Below are positions 45,122-56,769 of a stretch of DNA of 64,000 nucleotides, in pieces. A model generated the notes under the pieces. It ran no database searches and was not told the origin of the DNA. It was given only the letters and a program-made list of their open reading frames with translations. Every line of letters starts with the position of its first letter. Positions within the stretch are counted from its first letter, which is position 1. Where the stretch lies: assembly GCA_037833965.1 (NCBI GenBank), contig AP031354.1:11510001-11574000 (forward strand), given 5' to 3'. Source of the stretch: Marchantia polymorpha subsp. ruderalis (Eukaryota > Streptophyta > Marchantiopsida > Marchantiales > Marchantiaceae). Made by a program: the position numbers and the translations under genes.

Positions 45122-48056
45122 TCCTCCTCGGTGGATCCCGATCCCGACACTGACTCTGTGGACCCTCCTTCTTCATCATCGTCCGATTTGAGGATTTTGG
45201 TCGCCATTGATTGCGTCGGCGACTCGCCTAAGTGGGGCTGCGAGATGTCTGCATGTTCTGCCGCCGATGGCGCTCATGCAGCCTCGTTGCTCCCTGCTAA
45301 AATGTCCAAGGCGGTGGGTGAATGCGGCCGTGCCACATCCCCATCGTCCGCCTGTCGTGCCGCGACTGTAACTTCTTCGCCGCCGGCGTCTATCGCCGAA
45401 AGCGATCGTGCGGAATGCACCTTCGCAGGGTGTAATTGTGCATCGCGCGCACGAATCTCATCCTGCGGACAGACAATCCGCTCCTCCGTTAGGTCCCGCT
45501 CCACCGATCGGTCCTGCGCGAGGGATGCGTCCGGCCTACGCGTAGGCGCAATTCCCGGCACTTCATCCGCCGAAGGCGCAGTGCCGAAGGCGTCTACCGC
45601 CGAAGGCGATAGAGCCAAAGGCAGCCCGCCCGATGTCTCTTGGCCCGAAGGCCCTTCCGCCGAAGGCGCATCTTACGGCGGATTTCCCGCCGAAGGCGCA
45701 GCTTACGCCGGCTCTCTGGTTGTAACTCGCTGGCCCGAAGGCCCTAGCGCCGAAGGCGCAAATCCCGGCGCTCTTTCCGCCGGAGGGCCTTGTCCCGAAG
45801 GCCCTTGAGCCGAAGGCGGATCTTCCGCCGGCTCCTTCCCCTTCCTGCGTTGTACCGGGGGTGAGTCCTGGCTATGCGTAGGCGAACTTTCTCTGCCTAT
45901 GCGTAGGCACAAATCCACGTCCGCAAGGGGTCGCCTATCCACAGGGAGTCGCCTATGCGTAGGCGGCACACTCATCCGCGCCGCACGTGGTAACTCCTGA
46001 CCCGAAGGCCGTCTCTCTTCCGCCGAAGGCGTAGTGTGATCTACCGCCCCTTCGGCCGTCCGCGCAGTCCCATCCTTCTCTGGGGATGGACTTCCTTTCT
46101 CTGTGGCGATCGTCGCCGTTTCCGCGCTGCTCGTCGGTAACAAAAGCCTGCGCGCCTTTTGCTTCGGCCGGCTGCAGACTTCGTGAAGTGGCCGCTTCCG
46201 AGTGAGAGCAGCTGATTCTCGATGTTGCTCTTTCTTTGGTTCCTCTCTCCATCTTCGCTTCCGCGGCACTCGCGCTGCGGGTGTGTCTCTCCCCGCATCC
46301 TGTTGAGTCGGTGGAGTGGAAGTTGGCGAATCCTCCGCGTCGGTGTCTACCTCGTTATCCCGCACATACCTCCCGGGATGATCGACTGACAATGGCGGAA
46401 ATCGAGCACGCTCGGCCGCGGTTAAACAATTCATCTCCCGATAAAAATTTATCAAGAAGGGGGAGAGGTGATTGAGAGTTCCTCCCCGCTCCTCAAACGC
46501 AAGCTGTCGCATCACCCTATGCAGGATACGCGACCAGTGAACTGGAGCTCCGGCCAATATGAGCTCTACGAAGGACACCTACCACAACGTGATGTACGTA
46601 GTGCGGTGCGGCTGCAACAATTGCAGCAGCGCCATCGCTACGGTCCTGCGGAAACGATCTTTGTAGTCGCGGGTCCTGTACCCGTTCTTGGAAGACCTCT
46701 CTCGCTTGAATAATTCCACGAAGGAGGCTTCGTCCTGCTTTGTTACCTTAACGCTCTCACTGTCAAACAGGAGGTACCCATCGTCACCTGCGCACCTCCC
46801 CAATGCCTGTCCCCAATCGCGGACAGTCCATCTATCTACGTGCGGACGCAATCCGCGCGTAGGTGGTCGTTCCTCGTCAAGCCATTCGCGCACCATGTCT
46901 GCGCACACGTAATTCCATCCCCATAGCAAGAACTCGAGTTTCCTTGTAATCAGCCGGTCCTCAAAGGCACGCAACCCATTTTGTGGGAGCTTGAGTGGCA
47001 CCATCCGTAGCCTCATCGATTTCGACATTGCGTTCTTGAAATTGATTTGCGCAACTCTCTCTCTGTTCTGCCCGAGCCTCTTGCTCGCGATTCTGTTTCC
47101 TCTACAAACTCTAATCTCTCTCAATTCCAAATGTTGTGCACTCAATTCTCTCTCAGCCACCGAGTAACTCTCCGCGCGGTGATGTCTAGAACGTCTCTCA
47201 GCTAGAAGGTGGACGCGCGCAGCTCGCACCAGAAATTGAAATCGCCAATTCAAGAATGGGGCGTCCTCTGTCCGCTCGCAAGAGGTCATGGTCGGCTCTC
47301 GGTCGTGAAGGTCGAATCACTTGATGGCCGCGCCGGCTCCGCGGTATAACGGCCCTCTCTCTCACGCGCGGCTTCACGCTCCGCCGACGTCGACTTCACT
47401 CACACGCTCGAATGGGTAATTTGAACTCCGCCAGCGTATCACGCCGCGGCCATGGTCGCGCAGCGCCGAAGGCGGATTTCTCGCCGACGCGCTACACTCA
47501 TTCGTACTTCAGTTTGGCTAGTCCCGCTCCGCCGAAGGCGTTCGTCCGCGCATATGACAAAAGTCGACCTCCTTTCTGCGTAGGCGGAATCCCTAGTGGA
47601 GTTTCCGCCGGCGCAGAACTTCATCTGCCTGTGCGTAGGCGAATTCCGTCCGCACACAGGACGTTCGTCCGCGCAGGTCCCTCGCCGTAGGCGCAGGCTA
47701 TGCCGAAGCCGTTGACCGCGGTCAACGGACTCCGTCCAGTCTGTCCATCTCTCTCGCCTCTCCGTCGGCGCTCTTGTCTCCGTAACCCCGATCGGCCGAA
47801 GGCGCACTCGTCCGTTCCGTCCGTACGGTCCGTACGGATTTTACAACTCCGTTGGGTCCTCGCCCAACCGTGATGCGCTGGCGCCGAAGGCGCCATACAA
47901 ATTCCAACCCCGAAGGCGGATTTCTAAGGCCGAAGGCGGACCTTTTGCCGACGCCGAAGCGCCTATGCGTAGGCGATTCTCGTTCGTCTATGCGTAGGTG
48001 CAAGTCCCCCCCCGCCTATGCGTAGGCGGCATCCTCGCCGGACTCCCCGCCGACGT
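45122..48056 (-). mobile_element. E2, middle part (ORF N-terminus and leader)
   Basis: It continues E2 after E1 and runs to the target site GACGT (48052-48056), where element C inserted. The leader shows GCCTATGCGTAGGC-type palindromes. Confidence 0.88.
45128..47289 (-). pseudogene. E2 ORF, N-terminal and middle segment
   Basis: Starts MTSCERTEDAPFLNWRFQFL at 47289. It has all the N-terminal E motifs. A stop near 46579 (after TTYITLW) is a CAG-to-TAG change relative to E3, and the frame goes on. Further breaks lie near 45700 and 45620. The acidic run at 45128 is split by E1. Confidence 0.85.
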
Positions 48057-48479
48057 TGTGAGCCTAAACTTCCCACCCTTCAGCGTTTGTAGTCTAGGTG
48101 GGGGTTCGAGCTTCCATAATCTAACTTCTCTGATTTCGACCATGTGGTCAAAGTGTATTCAAGATAATGAGATCATGAACATTTGCTCTTTCACAGACAA
48201 ATTATCTAGAACTGAAAATAATAACTTGCTGTCTGCTATCTCCACAAGAGCAGCAGACAAGCTCTTTGTTACATAAAGATCTAACCCAACTCTGGGTGAC
48301 TTTCTCAATACCCCAGCCGCTGTGGTCTATCCTAGCTCTGAGTTCCACTCCCAATTCCTACTTGGATTTCAGTGTCGATTTCTCAGCTTCCACCTTCAGA
48401 TCCCACCAGATTCCTCTCTCAGATGCAACTCTCCCTTTTCAGTTTCAATTTCAGATCCCGACTGTCAGATTTCAGTCTC

Positions 48480-48835
48480 AGATTTTGCTTCACTCTCAGC
48501 TCCCATTCTCAGGTCTTCCACTTGGATTTCAGCTCCCACTCACAGATTACACTTCAATCTCAGATCCCACTCTCAGATCTTCCACTCAGATTTCAGCTCC
48601 CACTCACAACTTACACTTCAATCTCAGATCCCACTCACAGATGACACTTCGATCTCAGCTCCCACTCTCAGATTACACTTCAATCTCAGATCCCACTCAC
48701 AGATTACACTTCAATCTCAGATCCCACTCACAGATGACACTTCGATCTCAGCTCCCACTCTCAGATTACACTTCAATCTCAGATCTCACACACAGATGAC
48801 ACTTCGATCTCAGCTCCCAATCTAATTTCACTCCA
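48480..48835 (-). repeat. tandem repeats in the C 3' LTR
   Basis: Units of about 33 bp (plus-strand CTCCCACTCACAGATTACAC and variants with GATGACACTTCGATCTCAG) recur about ten times. The partner LTR has the same array with fewer units (about 57180-57480). Open frames through this zone encode repetitive Ser-rich peptides and are not credible genes. Confidence 0.88.
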
Positions 48836-49209
48836 CGATACCACTCTTCACCCACGAGAGGTTGCTTTCTCCTACTTCGAACTCATCACACTTCCCTCCT
48901 AATCCTCACCACTTCCCTGCGAAAATCACTCACGTCCACACTCTATCCTCCTACCGAACCCACCAGCGTCTCCACACAATGGCACACCACACGATCTCTA
49001 TCCCCAGGCCGAAAATTTCTCTCCAACGTTTAAGGGCCGAGTCACCCATAGCCCGCGATGATGGGCAACGGCCTGGCTCCCATGTGCAACTTCATGCCCC
49101 ACGCTGCCAAACCTGTACAGTCTTTATTTAAGATCACGTCAACATCCGCCGTCCAAAATTGTCTTCCGCGCACCGCCGAAGGCATCCCCCCGCCGAAGAC
49201 ACTCTTCTA

Positions 49210-50420
49210 CACCTTTGCCTATCAATAACAGTCACTCCGACGCCCATAACTCACGGATCCCTGCTTCGTTTGCAACGTTCTTGGGCTCGTTGAAATAACC
49301 GTGTTGTGCTCTTTCCAACGAGCCCCTAACCAAGTCAAACCAATGAGAATTGAGAAAGTTATAACTGTTTTACTCTTCCGCCGAAGGCGTTTGCCTATGC
49401 ACTCGCAGGCGTCCGCGTCCGTGCCGTAGGCCACCCGCTTGTGCACAGGCCGTCCGCGTCCGTGCGCAGGTGTCCGCGTCCGTGCGCAGGCGTGCGCCTG
49501 TGCACAGGCGTCCGCGTCCGCTCCGCAGGCGTCCGCCTGTGCACAGGCCGAAGGCTCCTCTAACTGTTAGCGCCGAAGGCCCCTCTATAAGTTAACGCCG
49601 AAGGCCTCTCTCCTAACCGTGACAGCCGCTTTCGACGCTCATAACTCAGTGATTACTAATCCGTTTCAAGAGATCTTGGTCTCGTTGGAACCAGCGCGTC
49701 GAGTTCTTTCCAACGACACCCGAATCAAGTCAAACCGCTAAGAATTGAAAAAGATATACTGGTTTTACTACTTCGCCGAAGGCCTGCAACCGCCGAAGGC
49801 GTGCGTCCGCGCATCGGACAAAAGTTGATCTCCCTTCCGCGTAGGCGGAATTCCCGCTAGAGGCGAACTACTTCCGCCGAAGGTGAACGTCTATATATCT
49901 TCCGATAGTCATAACTCCCTCAGTCCTCATTCGTTCCAAGCGTTTATGGGCTCGTTGGAACGAGCGTCGCGAGGTCTTTCCAACGAGACCCCAACCAACG
50001 CAAACCGTTAACAATTGAAAACGTTATGTCGATTTTACCCTTCCGCCGAAGGCTTGCCTGTGCATAGGCCGTCCGTGCACAGGCCGCCTACTCGCAACCC
50101 GCCTGTGCACAGGCCGTCCGCCTGTGCACAGGCGTCCGCGTCCGCGTTGTAAGCCGCCTACTCGCAACCCGCCTGTGCACAGGCCGTCCGCCTTTGCACA
50201 GGCGGACGCGTCCGCGTCCTCGTTGCATAGGCCGCCTACGTGTAGGTCGCCTTGGGCCGAAGGCCTCTCTATATCAGAAACTTCCGCCGCTCCTAACTCG
50301 GTGATGCCTCATCCGTTTCAAGAGTTCTTGGTTTCGTTGGAACGAGCGTCGCAAGGTCTTTCCAACAAGACCCTAATTGAGTCAAGGCGTCACACATTGA
50401 AAACGTTATGAGAGTTTCAC
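49210..50420 (-). repeat. four stem-loop modules in the C 3' LTR
   Basis: Stem-loops at about 49282-49325, 49679-49719, 49948-49991 and 50330-50372 each have GTCTCGTTGGAA-like arms around a loop with GAGCG. The 14-bp palindrome GCCTGTGCACAGGC is repeated between them. Orientation follows LTR transcription. Confidence 0.85.
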
Positions 50421-50704
50421 TCCTTCGCCGAAGGCCTTTCTCCGAAGGGACTTCACCGAAGGCACTTCGCCGAAGACCTTGCCCCGAAGGCCCCCTTCCG
50501 CACCTTGTGCCCCCTAACCATCACACCAACTCCTAATCTTGCAGAAACTTTCAGAAAACCCCAAGCATAATTTTGCAAGAGCTTAAATCCAAGCTTTTAA
50601 CTCTCATAAGGGTAAAAAGACATGTGAGCACAGTTTTGTGCTCACATCATTGGCGACCATCAGGAGAAGATCCCAGAATCTCTAGCTCTACAGGCTAGAC
50701 AGCT

Positions 50705-51750
50705 TCAAATCCGGTACTGCTTGCATCTACTTCCTGCACTGCGTGTGGGGAAAACTTCTCCATTCAACGTTTCCAACTGCACTGAGTTGTTTGGAAATAC
50801 CTCACGAATCAGATAAGGCCCTAACCATACTGCATCAAACTTTCCTGGGAACTCAAGCTTCCTACCATCCTGGAGCATCACCATCATACCTGGCCTCAGC
50901 GTCCTTTTCTTATGCTTCTTGTCAAAGGTGATTAAGCCCATAAGCCATCCCCATAGCAAGCCCATAAGCCCATAAGCCCATAAGCCCACAATGCTGCTGT
51001 CAGCTTGGTGTCCCAATCCCTTTTTGAGTCAACCACCGTTTTGCGAAGTATGCTCACCAGAGTCCCATTGACTCGCTCTGTCTGACCATTTGTCTGCGGA
51101 TGATAAGGAGTCGTTTTTCTGTGATCTATCTCAAACCTATCTGTTAATTCTTGAAACATCTCATTCAAGAAGTGCCTGCCCCTATCACTAACCAGAATCT
51201 TGGGACATCCAAACCTTGAAATGATGTTTTCGTACATGAATGTGGCAGCATGAGCAGCCGTATTTGTCTTCACCGCTTTTGCTTCTGCCCACTTTGTCAA
51301 GTATTCTGTCGCAACTATGATGTAAGCCATGCCTCTTGACGAATGAGGATGAATCTCACCGATATAATCAATTCCCCATTAGTCAAAATGTACAAGTGGC
51401 AATGAAATGTGTAGAGGCATCTCCATTCGAAGGTCATTCCTAGCATACCTCTGACAGGCATCACAGCGCTTCACATATTCATGAGAGTCCCTAAACAACC
51501 TAGGCCAGAAGTATCCCGCTCTAAGTATTTTCTGACCTGTGAGTTGGCCAGAGAAATGTCCTCCACAAGCACTGTCGTGGCAAGCCTCTAAAATTGCAGG
51601 AACCTCCACTTCTGACACACACCTTCTCAGAACACCATCAGCTCCCCTTCTAAACAATCTGTGACCAATCACTGCAAAATGTCTACTGTTGACTCTCACC
51701 TTCCTCCTTTCCTCCTTAGTCCAATCACCTGACAACTGCTGGGTTGTCAA
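50705..51750 (-). pseudogene. element C integrase, stop and internal deletion
   Basis: The zinc-binding domain is HDSACGGHFSGQ...CDACQ (51379-51750). A TAA follows at 51379-51381. The catalytic core then continues with WGIDYIG, VSDRGRHF and QTERVNGTL, so all three acidic residues are kept. After KLTAALWAY the usual downstream part is missing. In its place is a short repeat of the 9-mer GGGCTTATG (about 50935-50990). The C-terminal RKRTLRPGMMVMLQDGRKLEF...AVWLGPYLIREV segment follows. Confidence 0.88.
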
Positions 51751-51849
51751 AAACTCTACTATTCCAGCGTACCACTCTGGCTGAGTTGTTAGTACAAAAA
51801 GACTATCATCTATCAGTCTATCATCTAATGGACTGGTCCCTACATCCTC

Positions 51850-53685
51850 CTACAACCTAGATAGATTATCGGCCTGCAAGTGCATGCGACCAGGTTTATA
51901 CTCCACATTGTAGTCAAATTCCTCCAGCAATAAAACCCACCTGGCCAATCTTCCACTAAGCTCCGCCTTGTTCACCAGATATTTGATTGCCATATGATCA
52001 ACGAAAAAAACTACTGGATTACAAATCAGATAATGTCTAAACTTCTTGACTGAAAAAACCATGGCCAAGCACTCCCTCTCGGTTGTAGAATAGTTCCTTT
52101 CCGCTGGATTCAACTGCCTACTGGCATAAGCAATTGGCAGGTCCTTCCCTTTCTCCCCTGTAGACTGACACAACGCACTACCCACTGCTACACTACTTGC
52201 ATCACAGAAAACGTGAAAAGGCATGCTCCAATCAGGAGGCCTCAACACCGGATAAGTACTCAATTTGGACTTCAACTCTTCAAAAGCTTCTTCACAAGCA
52301 TCTGTCCACTCAAACCTGTTCTCCTTCCTCAACAATTGAGTGATAGGCACTACAATCTTGGCAAAATCAGGAATCAACTCTCTATACCACCCTACATGTC
52401 CCAATAACTTGGCTACACCCTTGGCATTCGTGGGAGTTGCCAATCCTTCAATGACTGCAATCTTATCAGGATCCGGTTCTCTTCCCTTCTCACTCACCAC
52501 ATAACCCAAAAGAACTCCTCTCTCAACACCTAGGAAGGTCTTCTCAGGATTCAGAGCTAGCTGCATTCTTCTACATCTAATGAGAGCTTCTCTAACACAC
52601 TGTAGATGCTCACTAGCACTTGACTGAGTGCTAAAATCGTCCACAAAAACTGTCATAGACTTGTATAACAGATCCGTGAAAATATACATCACCAACCTTT
52701 GGAATGTGGCTGGTGCATTGCACAATCCAAAAGGCATGACAACCCATACAAAAGTTCCCCACGGAGTTGTGAAGGCTGTCTTATGAACATCCTGCACAGC
52801 TATGGAAATCTGATTGTAGCCAGCATATCCATCCATGAACGTGTACCTCGCATGACCTCCAACTTCCTCCAAAAGCAGCGTGATAAAAGGTAAAGGAAAG
52901 TGATCCTTCTGAGTACAAGCATTCAGCTTCCTATAATCCACACACACTCTAAGTTTCCCGTTCTTCTTCTTGACCAAAACCATAGGAGAAACCCAATCCG
53001 TGATCTCTACAGGCTTAATGAATCCAGCTTTGAGTAATCTCTCCAATTCTGCTCGAACTAACAACTGGAACTGTGGGTTCATCCTTCTCTCCTTCTGTCT
53101 AATAGGCTTAGCTCCAGGGACCAGCGAAATCCGATGCTCCACCATTTCACGAGGCACTCCCTTCAACTCATCATACGACCAAGCAAAGGTATCACTGAAT
53201 TCGTCCACCAACTCACCGTACTTTCGTATCTCATCCTCTCCTAGCTTAGAACCCATCTTCATTTGCTTCAGCTCTCCTCCTCTGATGGACACCTCCACGT
53301 ATTTCGAGTCTTCCTCCGCCACATGAGTTTGTTCCTCTGAGCTCCGATACCAATCTGGAGGGACCTGAGGATAGTCCTTGACGTCTTGGCCCACTAATAT
53401 TCCGGTTGATGTAGTCTTGAAATGCAAGGGTTCCTCCAACTTCGCAGGTTGAACAATGTTCTCCTCCTCTTGAGTTTCATCAACCTGCACCAACCCCACC
53501 TCAGTAACATCCAACTCGTCCAACCATGGAGTGAGACCTCCATGTATCCACTCTTCCTCCATAAGAACCTCACATGGTTCTAGCAACTGATATTCTTCTC
53601 TTTGTGAACTGATCACCTCCTTCTTGGAAATTTCGTGATGAGAAATCATCATGGCGTCACAACCTGACTTAGGATAATCTCTCAA
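51850..53685 (-). pseudogene. element C reverse transcriptase and RNase H
   Basis: A 611-codon open stretch. RT has YTFMDGYAGYNQI (D285) and the catalytic FVDD (347-350). RNase H has HVFCDASSVAVGSAL, TTERECLAMVFSVKKFRHYL and VDHMAIKYLV, and ends LQADNLSRL. It is in the same frame as gag-protease, separated only by the TAG at 53689-53691. All visible RT and RNase H catalytic residues are intact. Expression would require readthrough of that TAG, or the stop is a recent mutation. Confidence 0.92.
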
Positions 53686-53688
53686 CCA

Positions 53689-56600
53689 CTAAGCAAACTC
53701 TCCATCATCGCTTCTGCTGTAAAAACTAGGACCTAAGCTACCTGACCCTACATCTAATCTATTTTTTCTGCCATTCGACTGAACCACTCCCACTAAAGTG
53801 TCTTCATCCTCGGCCTCGTTTTTCTCTTCTTCCTTCCCTGACGATAACTCAGGATCCTCTCTCACCCTTCCACCTAAGGACCCTATTGACACCTTGACTC
53901 TATTATCCTGAGGACCATATGTGATTGATGGCTTCAGTCCTCCCCAATCCACAATGGCATTAGCCATTCTCAACCAAGGTCTGCCCAATAGAATAGGGAA
54001 AGTGTCCCTATTCGAATGCATCTTAATCACATGAAATGTGACAATGTACTCCTCACCACCAGTGGACAACCGGCAATCTTTAATCATCCCCACTGGTACA
54101 GCCGAAGTCTGATTGGCCATATTGATAATGAAAGGTGAGGGGCCTGTCAGATTCAAACCTAACCTTCTCATGGTGTGTTCAGGTAGGATGTTCAAACCAC
54201 TAACCCCATCAACTAATACATTGGGAATCACCTTGTCTACCACTACCACCTCTATCTCCACAGGTTTGACATCTTGACTTCCTTTTTGCAATTGAACTCT
54301 AGCAGCGACTCGAGTCTTCGTCTTTCCACTCCTTCTATGCACTGGTATGCCCTCCTTCAAAGTCTTACGAGCAATGGGAGATATTTCCAACAGCTGCCCG
54401 AAAGTAATATATGCCTTCAGCGAACTCAGATCTGACCACAAATTGTACTTCTTCAACTCTCTCCTTTTCTGACATCTCATGTCCTTCCACTCCTTCATGG
54501 GAATCTCCGGTCCTTCCCACTCTCTTGGTTCATTGCTTTCTGAATCTTGCGTGACAGGTGGCACTTCAGCATCATGCAGAACCTCATCTCTTTTCTCCTC
54601 TGCCCTTGTAATCCTCCTTGCTCTCCTCGCCACTCTCTCCAGATCAGAGAGATGAGGAGGCTCCTCTGATGAAGTCTCCCCTTGCTCATCCTCATTTTTC
54701 TCAGTCTGCATCTTGCGATGCATAGCTCTGGTGGTGACAGTAAGGGCCGGAGCTTCATGCATAATCACATCATCCGAATTTTTCAACTTATAACTAATCA
54801 GGTTAGCATGTGGAGGCCACTGATTCTGCCCTTGTTCGACTATTCCCTTACCAAGATCAGAACTACCACGCTGGACATCTCCATCATCGCCATTTGCAAA
54901 TCTAGCATCTTGAGAGTTTGAAGAACATGGATCTGCAAATGAAACCTGTTTTCTGCTGTCACTACGAGGTTCATCTCGTGGTTCACTCTGGATAGGAATA
55001 TATCTGTTCACTGTCTGCAATCCAACAGGTGGATTGAATGTCTGCTTGCTGTTTTCATGATCATAATACAAGTTAGGGGGTCTAAGATTGTTAGAATGCT
55101 CATTCTGTGGTCTTGCACCTCTCATATTTTCTCTCGCCTGGTGAGGACTAACAGCGGGCTGAGGCATCCTAATAACTTTGTTTGGCTGCCGACATTGGTC
55201 AGAAGGTTGACTACCTCCACAGTTACTACACCCATTAACCCCAACTTCAGACCAACACTGACGTGGATAGTGCCACCTACCACAAAAAGCATGCAATTCT
55301 TTTCTCTCCCCATTTTGACCAACCTGACCCCTAGGAGGCCCTCTATACCCGCCTTGACCTTGGTAATTTGGTCCTTGGCCCCTTTGATGTTGCACAGGTG
55401 GCCCACCGTTCATTCTATTATCACGGTTCTGCACCACCCTACAAAACTGTTTGGAGTGCCCGGATTGACCACACTCGACACACCACAGGCTTGATGAATG
55501 TCTACCTGACTCGACTGGAGGAGGAGGCCCTGGCTGTTGACTCCTGATCATCAAGGCCATCTGATCTGTGATGCTCTGCATCTGTTTCATCATGGTCTCC
55601 TGAAAATCTGCCTGACTGGCATTCAATCTTTTCTCCACATCTGCCAGGTTAGGGTCCACCGTAGGGGCTGGCAATGCTAGAACAGGTGTTGGTTCTCTGG
55701 TCTGCGAAATTGACTCAATGAGAGAATGGGGAGCTTGACCCCTATGCCTACCTGAGTCTCCTTCAATTGCTCTTGGACGAATTGGGATGAACTGAGGAAT
55801 GGATTCATCCTCCTTCCTCCACAATCTATCATAATCCTTGTCAATGCTCTCTATCTCTCTGGCAGCCATCTTGGCCTCAGCAAGGGTTTGAGGTCTTCTC
55901 TCTAACACACCTCTGATGGTCCCAGCTTTGAAAAACCCTTGGATAAAAAATTGTCTCAGCGTATCGTCATTGAGCATTGTACCCACAAAACGTGCACAGA
56001 CAAGATCAAATCTTCTAATGTAAGCTGAGATTTCCTCTTTCCTTCCCTGTTTTAATGATGCCAAAGCTCTCAATGCAGTACCCTGCCCCACCTCAGGCCT
56101 AAACTCATTCAAAAACTCCCTTTGCATCTGGTCCCATCCCTCAAAATGACCTTCATAATGATCCCTATACCACTCATACGCCTCACCTTCCAGGGTAGTA
56201 GGAAACCAGACCAAACAATACCCTGGATCTGTAATCATAGAGCTGGCTAGTCTCTCAACATATCTTTCCATGTGCCTTGAAGGATCCTCATCCTTCGTCC
56301 CATAGAACTTAGGCAGATTGGGTGGCATGACCACAGCTGCCAAATTCTGTGGAACCTGAATAGGAAGGCCTCTTGGCCTCACGAGTGGGTCTATGGGAGG
56401 ACAAGGAGGAGGGCCTGCTCTCCCTCCATCGTCAGCCATGCTGGCAGATTTCTCAACCGACTTCTCACAGTCAAGTTCTACAATCACTTTTCTCCTCGAG
56501 TAGATCTCTGCAGACGTTTGACAACCTACGCTTGCAGAGTGACCACTCTCCTCGAGGTAACTAGTTTTCTCTAAAGCTTCTAACAAAGACTCATCAACAG

Positions 56601-56733
56601 GGTCCACATTCAGAAATATCTCAAGTTTAATTTCTTCCTCGATTTCCTTATTCTCAAGTTTCTTCCTACTGCGAACGGGATTCTCCAGTCCTGGCTCCAA
56701 GTTTGGTTTGTGCGATCTAGTCCTATTTTGCAT
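53689..56733 (-). CDS. element C gag and protease polyprotein
   Basis: 1,014 codons from ATG 56733 (MQNRTRSHKPNLEPG). The capsid-type domain includes YEWYRDHYEGHFEGWDQM and LRALASLKQGRKEEISAYIRRFD. The zinc knuckle is CVECGQSGHSKQFC. A second Cys cluster is CSNCGGSQPSDQC. Near the C-terminus is a retropepsin-like domain with VLVDGVSGLNILPEHTMRRLGL, where D-G-V replaces the more usual D-G-G, and ILLGRPWLR. It would assemble into particles and process itself. The reading frame is complete. It sits 14 bases inside the PBS. Confidence 0.9.
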   Translation of the reverse strand: MQNRTRSHKPNLEPGLENPVRSRKKLENKEIEEEIKLEIFLNVDPVDESLLEALEKTSYLEESGHSASVGCQTSAEIYSRRKVIVELDCEKSVEKSASMADDGGRAGPPPCPPIDPLVRPRGLPIQVPQNLAAVVMPPNLPKFYGTKDEDPSRHMERYVERLASSMITDPGYCLVWFPTTLEGEAYEWYRDHYEGHFEGWDQMQREFLNEFRPEVGQGTALRALASLKQGRKEEISAYIRRFDLVCARFVGTMLNDDTLRQFFIQGFFKAGTIRGVLERRPQTLAEAKMAAREIESIDKDYDRLWRKEDESIPQFIPIRPRAIEGDSGRHRGQAPHSLIESISQTREPTPVLALPAPTVDPNLADVEKRLNASQADFQETMMKQMQSITDQMALMIRSQQPGPPPPVESGRHSSSLWCVECGQSGHSKQFCRVVQNRDNRMNGGPPVQHQRGQGPNYQGQGGYRGPPRGQVGQNGERKELHAFCGRWHYPRQCWSEVGVNGCSNCGGSQPSDQCRQPNKVIRMPQPAVSPHQARENMRGARPQNEHSNNLRPPNLYYDHENSKQTFNPPVGLQTVNRYIPIQSEPRDEPRSDSRKQVSFADPCSSNSQDARFANGDDGDVQRGSSDLGKGIVEQGQNQWPPHANLISYKLKNSDDVIMHEAPALTVTTRAMHRKMQTEKNEDEQGETSSEEPPHLSDLERVARRARRITRAEEKRDEVLHDAEVPPVTQDSESNEPREWEGPEIPMKEWKDMRCQKRRELKKYNLWSDLSSLKAYITFGQLLEISPIARKTLKEGIPVHRRSGKTKTRVAARVQLQKGSQDVKPVEIEVVVVDKVIPNVLVDGVSGLNILPEHTMRRLGLNLTGPSPFIINMANQTSAVPVGMIKDCRLSTGGEEYIVTFHVIKMHSNRDTFPILLGRPWLRMANAIVDWGGLKPSITYGPQDNRVKVSIGSLGGRVREDPELSSGKEEEKNEAEDEDTLVGVVQSNGRKNRLDVGSGSLGPSFYSRSDDGEFA

Positions 56734-56746
56734 TTACAAGATCAGG

Positions 56747-56764
56747 CTCCCGGCAGACGCACCA
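56747..56764 (-). other. element C primer binding site
   Basis: TGGTGCGTCTGCCGGGAG on the minus strand, five bases from the 5' LTR and identical to B's. The tRNA partner is not identified. Confidence 0.75.
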
Positions 56765-56769
56765 TTTTA

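Larger units (their letters stand above)
48057..50646 (-). repeat. element C 3' LTR
   Basis: 2,590 bp. The coding-strand start is a perfect 24-nt hairpin (50623-50646) and the end is TGTGAGCC reversed. It carries four stem-loop modules and a tandem-repeat block. It is about 190 bp longer than its partner because of extra repeat units and palindrome-rich inserts. Confidence 0.92.

Noticed and set aside
48266-48825. Ser-rich open frames in the C LTR
   Set aside because: They are translations of the 33-bp tandem array, present in three frames at once.
50647-50670. TTGGCGACCATCAGG as a second PBS of C in plus orientation
   Set aside because: It looks PBS-like, but all genes run on the minus strand and a PBS is already present at 56747-56764.
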